Made by a program: the position numbers and the translations under genes. This document shows, one piece after another, positions 35,900 through 48,240 of a stretch of DNA of 64,000 bases. The DNA lies in the NCBI GenBank assembly GCA_030762175.1, contig CM060835.1, positions 85,710,001-85,774,000 on the forward strand, read 5' to 3'. Each line of letters begins with the position of its first letter. Within the stretch, counting starts at the first letter, position 1. Below the pieces are notes generated by a model that did no database searches, was not told where the DNA came from, and worked only from the letters and a program-made list of their open reading frames with translations. The DNA is from Metallyticus violacea (Eukaryota > Arthropoda > Insecta > Mantodea > Metallyticidae).

Positions 35900-36800
35900 T
35901 ATTACATTCTACAGTTATAAAGCATACTGTGATTACGTATACTTATTATTTTTTTTTTTTTAGCATTAGCTAGCAAAGTTGAATCTGTTTTAATTGCTTC
36001 AAAAAATGAGTGACAACATTGTTTAAAATTGAAGGTAACTTGGACATAAACTTTTCTAAGATCTGTGGAACATCTATTCCATTCATCCCTCCATTTATTT
36101 TCCATAATTGAAAATATTCTTTTCACATATGCATTTAAACCTTAAATAGACATGCAATAGGATACCAACATTAACTTATGGGAGACTTCACTTGAATTGA
36201 CTTTGGTAAAGAAACTTACCCATTTGTATTTACACTTTCATTGTGTTGATTTCAATTAAATCTTGCTTAAATTTAAAAAAATCCTTATACAAATTGTCTA
36301 TGTTGAAATCTGGACAAACATTTAATAATTGCAAAGAATCTGCAATCTTTTTAGAATCTGAAAATGTAACACAATTTAAACATAGTGGACTTAGATGTTT
36401 GAGAACATTGTTCTCAGTGTATTCATATGATTTTTCTAAGTCACAGCCGTAAAAACCCAAAAGATTTTTCAAAACTTTATCTTTAGGAATTCTTTCAACA
36501 GCCATTTTATCTCCCCCCTCAAAAAATTAACATCAATCCTACTATTTAGTTTCCTATATAAGTTCATATAATTTACTTATGTCAATACTACTTTTTTCAA
36601 TTATCAAAACGGTATTATTAAACACCGTACAAATATTACCTGAGAATGATAGATAAATCTTCAGCACGGCTTAGCACGATTTCTTTGTCAATATTCTCAA
36701 TCTGAAATCTATTAGGGCAGTCTGAAAAATTCTTAAAATAACTACATAATGCATCAACATTTTGTAATCTATCAGCAGCTCTACCTAAAGACAACTATGT
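35900..36800 (-). pseudogene. hAT-superfamily transposase relic
   Basis: The minus strand gives, in order, LSLGRAADRLQNVDALCSYF...NFSDCPNRFQIENID (about 36790-36680), an open segment MAVERIPKDKVLKNLLGFYG to SLQLLNVCPDFNIDNLYKD (36505-36230), and KRIFSIMENKWRDEWNRCST followed by DLRKVYVQVTFNF (36126-36000). The last block matches the ERxFSxMxxxWxxxRNRxxxxLxxAxLxVxxN pattern near the C-terminus of hAT-like transposases of the ZMYM/SCAND3 type. Stops and gaps separate the pieces. The N-terminal zinc finger was not found. Confidence 0.6.
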
Positions 36801-36827
36801 ATTAGGAATGTGGCCTAATAATTTAGA

Positions 36828-37179
36828 ATACTCGATATCTTCTCATTTGCGGAGAGAGCCTTTCTTACTGCGGCGACCTCTGCATCCCCTACCTCCGTTC
36901 TAAGGCTTCTTTCATAGAGTGCAGTATTGTAGGGGGGCATGCGATCAGCAATATGCCGGCACCCCGCCGGTCGCCTATTACGCTGCTTTCATAATCGAAG
37001 ATAATCTCCATCAGGGAGCTTCCCAATTGTCCTCGCGAGACTGAGTGAACCTCGTTCCAGGCGTCCCTAGAGAAATTAGAAAAATCCTTAAGTATGTACC
37101 GAGAATCGAATCCGGGCATCTCGGTCGGCACTCAGCAACGCTAACCACTAGACCAAGGAGGTGGTCATATTCAATATCT
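36828..37179 (-). mobile_element. SINE family C, tRNA-headed, with probable target-site duplication
   Basis: A third SINE family of about 325 bp on the minus strand. The head (37166 downward) reads CCACCTCCTTGGTCTAGTGG, then TTAGCGTTGCTGAGTGCCGA and a B-box GGATTCGATTCTC, a good pol III A-box/B-box pair. The body is GC-rich (GACCGGCGGGGTGCCGGCAT) unlike its surroundings. The flanks ATACTCGATATCT (36828-36840) and ATATTCAATATCT (37167-37179) look like an aged duplication. Only one copy was seen in the window. Confidence 0.7.
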
Positions 37180-40100
37180 ACAAATTTATAAAAGAAATTA
37201 ATTCTTCTTTCCTTTTTGCCAAGGAAGAAAAATTACTAATTTCAATGTTTATATAAAAAGTGTCAAATGTATGTTTATAGGTATTGTGTATAATATATGT
37301 ACACTTTGTTTTCACTATTAATATTAATATGAATTAATAGCTGCATGAAGAGAGGACAAAAGCACTGTACTTTGTGCTAGTGCTTAATTTACAGTATTAT
37401 GTCCATCTGATGCCTGGAATTTTAGTGGATACATTATCTTCTACTGAAAGCCGCCTTCACATGGACCAAAATAGCATACACAAACTGGGAACATTTTTCA
37501 ATTTCCTCTGTTCGAAAGATCTATGGCTAAGAAGAAAAAATGCTTGTTATTTTGCGGATTTCTAAATTCCCATAAAATCTTGCTTTTTACAAGTGCTTCT
37601 GTTTTGTTCTTCACAACGTAACTTTGATGGCTTCGCGGGATCATTAATGTGTGAAGTGCACCAATCAAAATACTTTAGCTCAAACGAGACCGATTGTCCT
37701 AATGGGAGAAGAAGGAGAAAAAGCGGGCATTGTCGCCTTACTACTGGCAATAGCAAACACAAAAATTTTATGCAGTATTATTGTTACAAGATGACACTTT
37801 ATTATTAAAAAGTATTTCGGTGGGTTTAAGAAAAGGAACTTGTTTACAAACAATACTCCTCACATTTAAACGAAACATAAATAACATGAATTCGGCTTAC
37901 ATAAAATTATCCATGTACAAAAAATAATCAGTTAACTATTTCCATTATCGTTTACTGCAGTGCAATAAGCAATGAAGTATTATTTACAATAATACAACAG
38001 TATGCATAAATAAGAACATTTACTGCAGTGCAAAATTAATGGATCACATAGACACATCATCTATTTACAGATTTGATTTTTGTAAAACCATGAAAATTTA
38101 AAATGCTTAGTCATTTATATCTAATTACAAGCACTCTCTACAGGTAGAACAAACAATTGTAATCAAACTACTGGAAAAGAAAAGTAATGCAAAATATAAT
38201 TTACCTTATATGTGTGTAAGAAAAAGTTGCAGTCCATATCAACAGCTTTACGGAGTATGTAATTCGCTTTGAAACTTCAATTGTTCTAATGCAACATTTT
38301 TTTTACAGCTTTCTCTATATCCAAAACATAATCTAGTGGTAAACTTTCCTTGACAATGTTTATTAATGAGGCCACCCTTTCAATGAGCGAGGTATCGTTA
38401 TGAATTTATTATAGATAGCAACTAACCCAATTATCCAATCTGCTCCATCTATTACATTTTAATTCCTTACAGCTATTGCATTCCGAGACCAAACTGAACT
38501 TCTGCACAAACACAAATACACTAACTTGCAATTACTGGATACCTTTAACCTAATCAACATGGCGCAGCAGCATATTTTTCGTCATCTGTTTTAATGAAAA
38601 CAACATTGTCTTCCTTGGCAATAGTTATAAACGTATACCTGTCTTTTCTTAACCTCACTTGCAAAGAAGTAAAGTTTGAATTTACAGTACTTTATTCTAG
38701 ATTATATTACCGGTGTTGGAATGAAGGATTGTGGAAGTAAAACTGTGGAGTCAACTGAGAATGTATTTCGTGTAGCAGAAAATGGAAAACAAGCAGAAAA
38801 TGCTACGAAATTAAAGGAAAGGAAGCATATCTTGTGTAATAGAACTCTTGTTCATTGTGTGAGCATTATCTGCCAAACTGTCTGAATAAGTGGGTGCAAA
38901 GCGTTATTCTGTCTCACGGTATTGTGGAAGTATATTACAGTAACGTAATTATACGCAGATATATATGTGCACATGTTTACCGTAAATTGTTTTTAAATGC
39001 ACTCAATTCCACAATTTCAGGAAATTATAACAGGAAATACTTGTTTTCAGCTTTGGAAGTCGCACGAGATTGCCCAGCAGGGTATGAAAGAATCTTCCGC
39101 AATCCTGACAGAAAAGGCTCCTTTAGGAGCTACCACCACTCTATCACAAGGCCACCTTTACCTTTTCACTGCAATCACGACAGAAACGGCTTCAGTAGGA
39201 GCCACTAAATATATGACCAAAGAGTAATAGTCCATTGACTCGTGACCACAGTGTACCCAGTTTCAGTGCTTGTGTTTTGTGGTTTTGGTTACGCTTGTAT
39301 GCTTTTATAACGGTTACTTCCATTAAAATCTAGAAAGCACGCGATTCCGTTACGCCACTTTGACTAAAAGGAACTAAAGAAAGCATGTGTTTTTCTCCGG
39401 CGGTACTCTTACGTAATTCGCGCATCCCATAGTGTTAGCCCTGGAAACTTTTGGATTAAAATGCCATATATTCAAAACCCGTTTCTGAGTCCTTTCATTG
39501 CTAATCCTCATTGATTACAGATTAGGGAAAATTGCACTGGAAAAATGTCATCCTTAATCATACATTGTCTTACACATTAGTTTTATGGTTTACTTCAAAA
39601 TTTGCACGGTGTGTACTCTTTTATTACTTCTCCTTTAATGACTGCTTTTTAGGAAATTTAAATATGGTAATATAAGGCGCACTAGCCACTAACGTAATTG
39701 TAGATGCATCCGGGCATATAAGGGCTACTTTGTACTAAATACTTTCTATTACACAAGTTGCAGGTGTAATTTAACTAAATCAATATTTACTTATAAAAGC
39801 AAAAGAACTAACACGCTACTGTAGATTTACTTCCAACAATAAAGCATGTAATTGCAATGACATAATAAAATACCACTTTGATTTATAAATTTTCATAGAG
39901 AAAAGCATGTTTTATTTTTAAATTAAAATATTTTATTATTTATTTTATTATCTTCAATGTTATGTCACGTAGCCATTCTGAATTGTACGCTGTGCAGTGT
40001 ATAGTCATAAACAAAATATTAGTAATACTGTAGAAGCGTGCAAGATAAAGACAGAAGGACGGCGCGAGCGCATAAAAGCACACGCATCAGCATTGCTTGG

Positions 40101-41203
40101 CATATTTTCACTTCATCTATAATGCGATAATTACCCATACGACACACGTCCGTACAGAAAATACACAGAGTATTAAAAGGAAATAATGAAGATGACCACT
40201 CTTACTTGTTTGTAAATACTGAATTTGGGCATTTTATTTGCGCTAAATAGGGACAAGCTTGTACATTTTCAATTACGGACACCTGGCAACCCTACCTGTA
40301 CCATATAAAGAGAGCTGCAAGAACTGTATTTTGAAAAGTTTGTTGCCAATGCATTTTAACAGTTTTACTTGCAATTCCAAATGTTTTGGATTTCACATGA
40401 TCTATTGATGAAGTATAGTTTCATTTGTATGGGTAGATATGTCCATTCCCAAAACTCTGCACTTGGGCTCACACAATTCACATGCATTATATGGAAATCC
40501 ATTACATTCTACAAAAGTTTGTGGTTGACTCACTGTATTCCAAATTAATTATTGAACCTATTTTCTTCAAAGTGTACTAAAGTTGGAGGAATTTTTAATC
40601 GTTTATGGAACAATTTACAGATATCAATTTGACCACAAGGTACTCTTTAATCTTGTTAGTAACATTACACATGTCCCATTTGAGCGTAAATGAAATTTCC
40701 TCTTATTTTGGTGACTGAATGATCTCCAAAAGATTGCTTCTCATTGTTGCTAACTCAAATCTTCTGAAAATGTCTAATATAGAGGCAACCCTCTCCTCAT
40801 AAATTAAGATAAACATCTCTAAATTCAATATGTTGTTTACTAACAGGATACTGCTTATACATTTTATTTACACGTTTCATGTATTTAATTGGAGAGGATA
40901 AAAGTAACATGTTAGAATGTGTAAACAAATTAAAATAAATTTTACTTTAAATGATGTTCTAGATTTTATGTCAAATCAATATTTTATACGACAAGAAAAT
41001 ATAACGATTTAAACCAAGTTAATCATTTTTAAATAACATAGCATGAGTATGTATTTAAATCAGTTTTAGACCTATAAACTTTCTTTTGAGGCATTTCTTA
41101 AAAAAATCACAGATGTCAAAAATAATATATAAAGTTACATAGTTGTTCTTAATATCAAAATGTGGTTGTTCTTTTCATAAATAACCAACACATTTCCCGT
41201 ATA

Positions 41204-41234
<31 letters not shown>

Positions 41235-41380
41235 AAAAAACCCCCCTATTCTCTGGATCATCAAACTTTATATTAAAAAAGGTATTGCCATTGCATTAAT
41301 TTTATGCACATTGCACATTTGGCATTTTGATTCACCCCCTCCTACTTAAAATTTGCATTTTCTGACCTTTCAGGTTCAGA
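37180..41380. other. Gene-free stretch
   Basis: No recognisable domain was found on either strand. An open frame at 38855-39208 has no splice support. A roughly 35 bp element beginning GCAAT at 39099 recurs, diverged, at 39171 (72 bp apart). A CpG patch with CATAAAAG lies at 40060-40080. An ACTA tetramer tract lies at 41206-41234. Confidence 0.4.
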
Positions 41381-41449
41381 GACCGTCACATATATTATTA
41401 CAGGGCCATTTGAAAAGCTCTGGGAATTAAGCATAAAACGAGTACATAG

Positions 41450-41760
41450 TTTTTTAAAATTATTTTTAATTTTCATCATAGTCCCCCTTGACACTAATGC
41501 ACTTTGTCCATGCTCCAAAGCCTTTATCCTACCACAAAAGTCAGATTCCTCTAGGCCTGCAAAATACGTCTCAGCTAGTATAAGCTCTTCGTCGAACGAA
41601 AATATCTTTCAACCAAGGAATTTTCACAATTTAGGGGACTAAGGGAAGTCCGATGGAGCCAAGTCAGAGGAATAAGTCGGATATGGCAGCAAATCGTGCC
41701 CCAATTCATTGACTTTTGCCATTGAAATAACACATGTTTAAGAGCGAGCATTGTCTTGAT
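41450..41760 (-). pseudogene. Mariner-like transposase C-terminal relic
   Basis: The minus strand, with stops, reads KSQ-IGARFAA, SDLFL-LGSI, VKIPWLKDIF, then DKGFGAWTKCISVKGDYDEN. The last block corresponds to the mariner-type C-terminus LExRWxKCIxLxGDYVEK, and the preceding one to a degraded APSDYHLFPxLKKWL region. It is truncated at the right by the TTC microsatellite. It is inactive. Confidence 0.5.
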
Positions 41761-41768
41761 GTTAGATC

Positions 41769-41799
<31 letters not shown>

Positions 41800-41849
41800 C
41801 TTCTTCTTCTTCTTCTTCTTCTTCTTCTTCTTCTTCTTCTTCTTCTTCG
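41769..41849. repeat. (TTC)n microsatellite
   Basis: About 80 bp of uninterrupted TTC units. The poly-phenylalanine frame across it is not a gene. Confidence 0.95.
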
Positions 41850-42113
41850 ATAAATCCCGTTTTTTTCTCGCGCATTTTTGTCTAATAAACCCCAAAAATT
41901 ATATAATACGCTCCAGTGATAAATGTTTTAGTGGTAAGATAATCAGTTAGCTGTACACCCTTGGCATCCCCGCTGCCGTATTTAACTTTTTTGGCCCTCC
42001 TCTACCAACATAATTTTAATACCTACGTATATCGTTTGAAAATAATCAGGAAAATGCTGCAAGCTATTAATAACAGACAAAAACCTACATATTTCGACCA
42101 GAAAACTTTAAAA

Positions 42114-44110
42114 CTAAGATGAATAACGAAAAATTCGCCATTCACAGAAGTTTGCATCTGACTTTGACATAGCAAATGTGTGAATCATATCTTCATAGTT
42201 GAGATGGTCATTAGCAGTCAGGAGGTCGGTTTTGATTTGAAGAACGGACAAGGCATTCAGTCTCTTCTCAGACAAAGTAGAGTGCAGATCCGAAAATGAG
42301 CGTTCTGCTGAACAATTTGCAGGGATATACACAAAAATATTCTAAGAACAATGTCAACAATTGTAACCGTTCTTTTCGTAGAAGTTTATTGATTTCGACT
42401 GATACATCACTAATCTCATAAGACTTCAGAAGTGACGCTAAGTAAGTGAGCACATTTGCTTGGGAAGGATTTCATATGAAGCTTGGAGTTTTACTACGCG
42501 TTTAGAAATAACGTGTGGTGAACTATATTTAAGTTTACTGAAAACTGTGAAGGAGCCTGACAGTATTTCATAACTTTCCTTTCTTCTAGCTGATTCAGTG
42601 TGCAGCTTATCGAGTATTGGGAAAAATGTTTCGGTTCCAAATTTCTCACTTCCAGTCAGAAGAACTTCACGTCTGTTTCTTCATCAGCACGAAGTATATG
42701 GGTTCCTTGATTATAGGTACATTCATAGATCGTATCAGTCATTTCCATAAATTTTTGTTCTTAATAGTGCCAATAATACTAATAATGCCACGAGTAGAGC
42801 TGATGAACCCCCAATCCATGCACTATGTTTACGCTTTACAATTTGACATTTACACTGTTAAATTCATGGAATATAATATCCTTCCAAACTGTCATCACGA
42901 ATACTGTCTCTGGTTTACTGAGAGTTTTTAAATGGTGTTTAACGCCCGTTTTTACTACTGAGGCACCACAAGCGGTGACACTGATGCTACATGAAATGAA
43001 ATGCCAAATTGGGGAAGGATTTTTTTAAAGGAAGAAAACGTTCCAGGACTAAATTTAGGGTACCTCCCCGGCATTTGCCATTAATGAGGACTGAGGAAAA
43101 CCTGGAAAAAATCTCAGTCAGGGAGGACGGTCCTGATGAGAATCGAACCCCAGACCTCCCGTTCTCGTCCACCCGTGGCGGTTGTTTACTGAGATGATTC
43201 AGTAAACTTGAAGCCTCGTTTCGCACCATTGATTTCTCACAGATATTATCGATAAATGTGTCAAAGCCTTTTAATTTAGACTAAATTACGCTTTCTCTCT
43301 TGCTGGCCAGCGTGTTTTTGATAAACTTTTTATTGTTTTACTTATTGTTTCCATGAAAGAAAAAAGTAATTCACCTGTAATGTAGAGTCAGAGAAAAGAG
43401 TATACAATTTTGCGCTGGATTGAATAAGCATGCTTCCTTAAAACAACTTGTAAATTCAAAGAATGTGCTGCACAAGGTACATAATGTGCTTTCGGATTTC
43501 GCTCTGTAATGCGTGCCTGTATATCTGTGTATGCTCCCTACATATTACTTACATTGTCGTGAGATTGACCTCTACAGTCAGTAATGTCAATGGAATGTGC
43601 AGATAAGACTTTCAATACAGCTTCAGTTGGGTTTTTAAACTTGGGTCCCGGGTTTGACTCCCTATTTTCGTTAACGTACCTTAACATGAAAAATGGATAT
43701 GTGAAATGTCTGCAGTAGAATCTACTATTAAATAAATATTTGGCCCGTTTGATATCACTGATGACAATTATATTCACTTGTTTTCTATTATTTTATCAAA
43801 ATTGTTGAAGATAGCTTGCTTATCCCGGTTCTGGATTTCCATTTCGTTGAATGAGAAAAGGATCGAAATCCTCTATTATAAGTTCAAGAGACATCATTAA
43901 CTGACCGAAATGCAATGAATGATTTTTTCAACATGCCTGTTTAGAGGAAATCCAGGACCTGTTAGTTTTTTAGTACACTGCGCCAGTGCAGTTCATCTGG
44001 CTCAATATATGACCCGAAATGTTCCAAGACATGTTGATGTTTCACTTTTTTTTCCCTTTTGTTTAAGTGAATTTTACATGATGAGAAATAATACAAGAAA
44101 TGTTTTTCCA
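42114..44110 (-). pseudogene. hAT (ZMYM1-like) transposase relic, interrupted by a SINE
   Basis: From right to left on the minus strand: LIEDFDPFLIQRNGNPEPG (about 43880-43825), ISDIKRAKYL (43760), HSIDITDCRGQSHDNVSNM (43594-43538), and near the end PANCSAERSFSDLHSTLSEK and RLNALSVLQIKTDLL (42330-42215). These match the order of DUF4371/hAT proteins related to zinc finger MYM-type 1: EFDPFLxxH, then DIxxCRGQxYDNASNM around the second catalytic aspartate, then the C-terminal dimerisation block SAERSFSxLxxIKTxLRxTMxxxRLxxLAxLxI. Stops, frameshifts and SINE A4 (42924-43183) break it. The total span of about 2 kb fits a once full-length gene. Confidence 0.75.
42913..43194 (-). mobile_element. SINE family A copy A4 inside the hAT relic
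   Basis: The family A body is present with GGGGAGGTACCCTAAATTTA. The head has an internal deletion of about 28 bp, removing the CGACCTCGGC A-box part and joining the B-box region to the CACCCGTGGCGG end. The target-site duplication GTTTACTGAGA lies at 42913-42923 and 43184-43194. Confidence 0.85.
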
Positions 44111-44281
44111 TTCTGAAATTCAAGAACTGCAATCGTGGTCTTGCCTCCAAACAATTTACACGGCGCACAATAAACGGCCAGTGCTGCAGAAATATACTAA
44201 GTAAACACGCAAAGTTGATCTACCATTTAAAGTTCGCGATAAAATACATTTTTCTTCAGATATCTGGTTTTACCGATTATG

Positions 44282-44585
44282 AGCCTTCGTATGAATGAAT
44301 GGTGTTTAACGCCCGTTTTTGCTACTGATGCACCACAGGCGATAGATACTGATGATACATGAGATGAAATTACATATTGTGAAAGGATTTATTTTAAGGA
44401 AGGAAACGTTCAAGGCCTAAGTTTAGGGTACATTCCCGGCATTTGCCATTTATCAGGACTGAGGAAAACCTGGAAAAAAACCTCAGTCAGGGAGAACGGT
44501 CCTGGTGAGTTTCGAATCCCAGATCTCCCGCTCACGAGTCCGCGTCTTAACGACCTCGGCCACCAGTGGCGGTGTCAGCCTTCGT
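44282..44585 (-). mobile_element. SINE family A copy A5 with target-site duplication
   Basis: A full-length minus-strand copy: the 3' end ATGAATGAATGGTGTTTAAC at the left, the head with CACGAGTCCGCG and TTAACGACCTCGGCCACC at the right. The flanks AGCCTTCGT (44282-44290 and 44577-44585) are a 9 bp duplication. Confidence 0.85.
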
Positions 44586-44679
44586 GAATTAGAAAAAGAC
44601 CGCCCGCACAAGTTACGTAAACTAAATGAATTCCTCTGCAAGTAGAATAGCTTTAAAAAATAATATAAAATACGAATTA

Positions 44680-45270
44680 TGTTCTTATTAATTAATGAAA
44701 TAAGTTATGGCATTACTATGTGTTAAATAGCATAATCTCTAAAGATAACTAATAAAACAAAAGTGAACTATAATATACGGTTTAACTAGGTGTGTTGATT
44801 TTTTCCCTTCAAAATCACTTGAAGATAAACGGCTATAGTAAAATTACTCTAATTTTTAAAATAATGGGGGGGGGGAAATTAGAATTCTTTCAATCTATAA
44901 GTATTACAAAAGAGAAACCACATTTTTAGAACGATCCTATTATTATTATTATTATTATTATTAAAATGAAACAATGACCACTGACAAATAAAACTATACT
45001 GTGTGGGTATTTTTAAACATTTTAATTTAAATGTTGTTGCAGTGAAACGGTAACGCTAACTTTTTCTGAAGGTTATTATAGAGCGCTTGCGGCTCTTTTA
45101 TACAAATATAATTCTCACACACATATTAGATTAACATTTCATAGGGCAATGCTTTTGTTAAATATAAAACAATTCATCGTTATATATAGTTTATATGCTC
45201 AGTTAATTTGTCCTTATATTTTGAAACAATCGAGAGAAAATTAAATGCTAAGAAACGGACCACATTTATA
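44680..45270 (+). repeat. Dispersed repeat, copy 2
   Basis: It aligns with 17455-17985 in the same orientation, with the shared blocks given there. It includes a G-run (44868-44876) and an ATT tract (44938-44963). After this copy the 145 bp tandem units are not found, so it may end earlier or be truncated. Confidence 0.6.
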
Positions 45271-46880
45271 CTACATAAAAATAAAAACTGTTTAGCCACT
45301 TCAAAATCGTAACACACTGGCATAATTAGTTAGAATGGACATAAAATCGGCGGTATCTCTCTAAAAATGGACCAAGCTTTGCTCGAGATTCTCCAGAAGC
45401 AAGTATGCATCTTATCGATAATTTATGATCTTGTGACGGATTTTGGTCGTCTGCTACGTGTGTCGTTTTCCAAGCTTTCACTGTCATGTTGAAACTCAAA
45501 GGATCTACTTGGAAACGGTTGAAAATGATATACAGAGTCCCCAACTGCCAACTGTTTTCGGGCCACTCCCTGTTGTGAAGCCGGATGGCGGGCAGCACCG
45601 AGTTACCATTGACTTTATCTTCCTTTGCTTTTGATGTCTACTGATTGGATGTCTGGTATGTCGAAGAACTGCTGAATCGGAATGGAATGCAAGTGCCATC
45701 CCTGACACTTCTTTGCCAACGCAGGTGGGTTTGCTTGTTTGCTTACGCATGATGGAAGGTCATTTGGCATCCCATCCAAGGTTCGACAACGCCAAATGCG
45801 GCTTAAATTAACCTGCAGCTTCACAATGGTGCTGCCGGAGTCTGTCAGTCGATTGGCAAGGTACTGGCGGGGAAGGGAAACGTAGATTAATTATTGATTA
45901 AATGGAAGTCAGAAAAGCCCGCCAAAGCGGGATTTGTGCTCTTCAAGGTCGTCCTGCATCAAGTTCTTCCTTTGGCGGGGGGTGGGCCATACACTTATGA
46001 GGCGCCTTGGATTATAATCAAGGGCACGTATGAGTCTATTAGAATGACTGGCATAAAGAGTATATGCCTTTAGTGCCAGCCCCTAATGGTATTAATGATA
46101 CATTCGAAACCGGAAGTTTCATGCTGAAAAATAGATGGAAACATGGAGTCTGTCCCGAAAATGTCCCTTAAGGCAATGCTTAGAGCTTTCTGTAGATATG
46201 AAATGTGAGATGGAGCTGTGTAGTCATATATAAAATTACTGCCGGAATAATGGCTTTCTAAATTTTCAATTTAATGAAGTGGAACTGAGCTCAACTTAAA
46301 AATTCGCAATTATTTTGAGATGGCCGCTCCGGCCACTCCTCGATTTGGCACATGGAGTTGTAATGTCAGCCCCTGGTAACCCCGAGGTATTTGATCCGTT
46401 TCCTCCGGGAATTACCTGGCCTTGTACACTCAAAACCCCCGGATCGGTTGGTTTGCACTTGGTTATGAGGATGGCTTCACTCCATCACTGACGTGCATGC
46501 ATGAATTTCTGTTGCATTCATACCCTTCTTTACTAAGTACTTATAACCTCACGAAATTCGACATTGCTCATTTTCCCCGTATTCACCTCTGCACTGCAAC
46601 AAACAGATATAGCTACCAGTATTTTTGATCAATCCATGTATTATTGCACAAATATGTCTGTGGAAGATGACGGGTTTTGATAACATAACTGCTTCATAAA
46701 TACTGCTGCCATCTGTGATTCAACCAGAAACTTTTTAAGTAACCCTCATATATTCACCATTGATATAACATTATCATTATATTGCTAATGTTTGTCTTTA
46801 TATTTACTCAGGAAGAAGCCAAAAGTCGCGACACGTAAAGCGGGCGATATTCTATTTTATAAATTAATCTTTAAATACTT
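45271..46880. other. No recognisable gene
   Basis: It is GC-richer than average between 45360 and 46600, with several overlapping open frames of 60-90 codons on both strands and no domain. It is probably an old, unclassified element. It contains a near-perfect palindrome at 46048-46079. Confidence 0.4.
46048..46079. repeat. 32 bp imperfect palindrome
   Basis: CTGGCATAAAGAG at the left faces CCTTTAGTGCCAG at the right around a TATATG centre. A few mismatches separate the two halves. The function is unknown. Confidence 0.6.
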
Positions 46881-46889
46881 TAAATAACC

Positions 46890-48240
46890 GAGTTGATTGC
46901 GTGAGCGCGGAGAGGAAGGACGTATGGAATGAACATTCGCAAGTACGGGAAATGGGGTGCCGTATTGTAGATCTAAAGAGCAAGGAGTGAACGGTTCAGC
47001 AGAAAAGTTTAAAGCACGGAGAAAGAAAAGGGCCGAAAAGAGGAAGTAAGGTCTATATTCGAGTCAATAACCGAAGATATAAAGGAGATTAAAAGCAGAG
47101 AGGCGAGAATGGAAGAGAAATTGGAGTAGAGCATGGAAATGATAAATCGGATGGCTCAAATCGGATGATCGGATGGCTCGAAGAGGAATTAGGAGGAGAA
47201 TGAGAATTAACGGAAATGCAGGAACAGAACAGTTAAAATGGAGAAGCGACGGATGCGAGCAGGAAGTTGAACGTAGTGATGGTTGGAATAGAAAAAAGAA
47301 GAGAGAAAAAGACTTGGGAAGAAGTAGAAGTGATTGAAGGAATATTGGGCAACAAATTGGAGGGATGGGAAAGTAGAAATGCCTGGAGAACTTGACGAAG
47401 GAATGAGAGAGCAAGGTCAACATTAGTTAAATTATCCACAAAGAATATGAAATGAAAAGTATTAGGCCAAAATGGAAAATTAAAAGGCACAAGAATTTTT
47501 ATGACTATGATAAAAAAAAGAAAAGAAAAGAACGAGAAATGAGAGCGGATTTTTTTTGATTGATTTATTTATGGACGCTCTTTAACAGCTCAGGTCATCA
47601 GCGTCCCATTCAAATCAGGGCGTGAAACGGCCGACAAATTCAGAGGCCTCTCTTTCAGGCTTGAGGTTCTTTTTCGTGCCGTAAATGTACGACACGGGAC
47701 CCACGGCTTTACTTCCCTTCCGAAGGAAGCCATACTTAGGATTTTTACGCCCGAAAAAATCCATCGGTCCTGGCCGGGTTCGAACCCGCGATCTTGGATT
47801 TAGGAGGCAAGTATAGTAACCACTACACCACCAGGACCGAAATGAGAGCGGAATTGATTAAAAAAATTTAAGAAGCAAGGAACGAGGGTAGAAAACCAGT
47901 TGTATGTGGTATGCACTTATGGATAAACGAAAACCAGTCGATGCAGCAGCAAGGTCGACACTAGAGGAAAAGAAGGGATTGGAGACGGAAGCCTGTGCAT
48001 CAAGGTGAAAGAACGAATTAACGGAAAGAGAAGAGGAGGAAGAAAGGGGAACAATCTGCATTCGGCAAGGAGGGGAGGAGTGTATAGCAACGAGCGTGCC
48101 GAGGACCTTACCGAGTGCGAAACAGCTAGTACAGTAAATGATATGGGCGAGAGGAGAGGATGGGGAGAATCAGCTGGTCAGTGGTCAAGAGTTTTAAGTG
48201 TGGTGTATTCGCCAGTGGAAAGTTTGATCAAAATATAGAG
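46890..48240 (+). pseudogene. LINE ORF1 relic (coiled-coil type), split by SINE B6
   Basis: This is a purine-rich stretch reading as charged helix in shifting frames, for example around 47080-47190 (KEIKEIKSREARMEEKLE-like), then RPKWKIKRHKNFYDYDKKK (about 47465-47520) and KEREMRAELIKKI. After the SINE come EARNEGRKPVV and MHLWINEN (about 47880-47930). These follow the arrangement of an arthropod LINE ORF1: an acidic/basic coiled coil, then a KxxLKGTxIxIxxDLTxxER block, then a short WxxE-type end. Stops are numerous. The inverse strand gives spurious S/F/L-rich frames. Confidence 0.5.
47536..47852 (-). mobile_element. SINE family B copy B6 with perfect target-site duplication
   Basis: A full-length and well-preserved copy: B-box GGTTCGAACCC on the minus strand, intact GGCTTCCTTCGGAAGGG and AACCTCAAGCCTGA blocks, and an A-box TGGTGTAGTGG head. 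The 14 bp repeat GAAATGAGAGCGGA lies at 47536-47549 and 47839-47852. Because it interrupts the LINE ORF1 relic, it is the younger insertion. Confidence 0.95.

Noticed and set aside
38855..39227. A 117-codon frame and an overlapping 76-codon frame
   Set aside because: No recognisable domain and no splice signals; partly built on a short internal direct repeat.
41756..41950. Poly-phenylalanine frame
   Set aside because: It is a translation of the TTC microsatellite.
45326..45824. Cluster of open frames in a GC-richer segment
   Set aside because: Frames on both strands overlap, no motif is recognisable, and local GC content explains the lack of stops.
47064..47490. Minus-strand frames of 85-119 codons rich in S, F and L
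   Set aside because: They are the complement of a purine-rich LINE ORF1 relic, so composition explains their openness.
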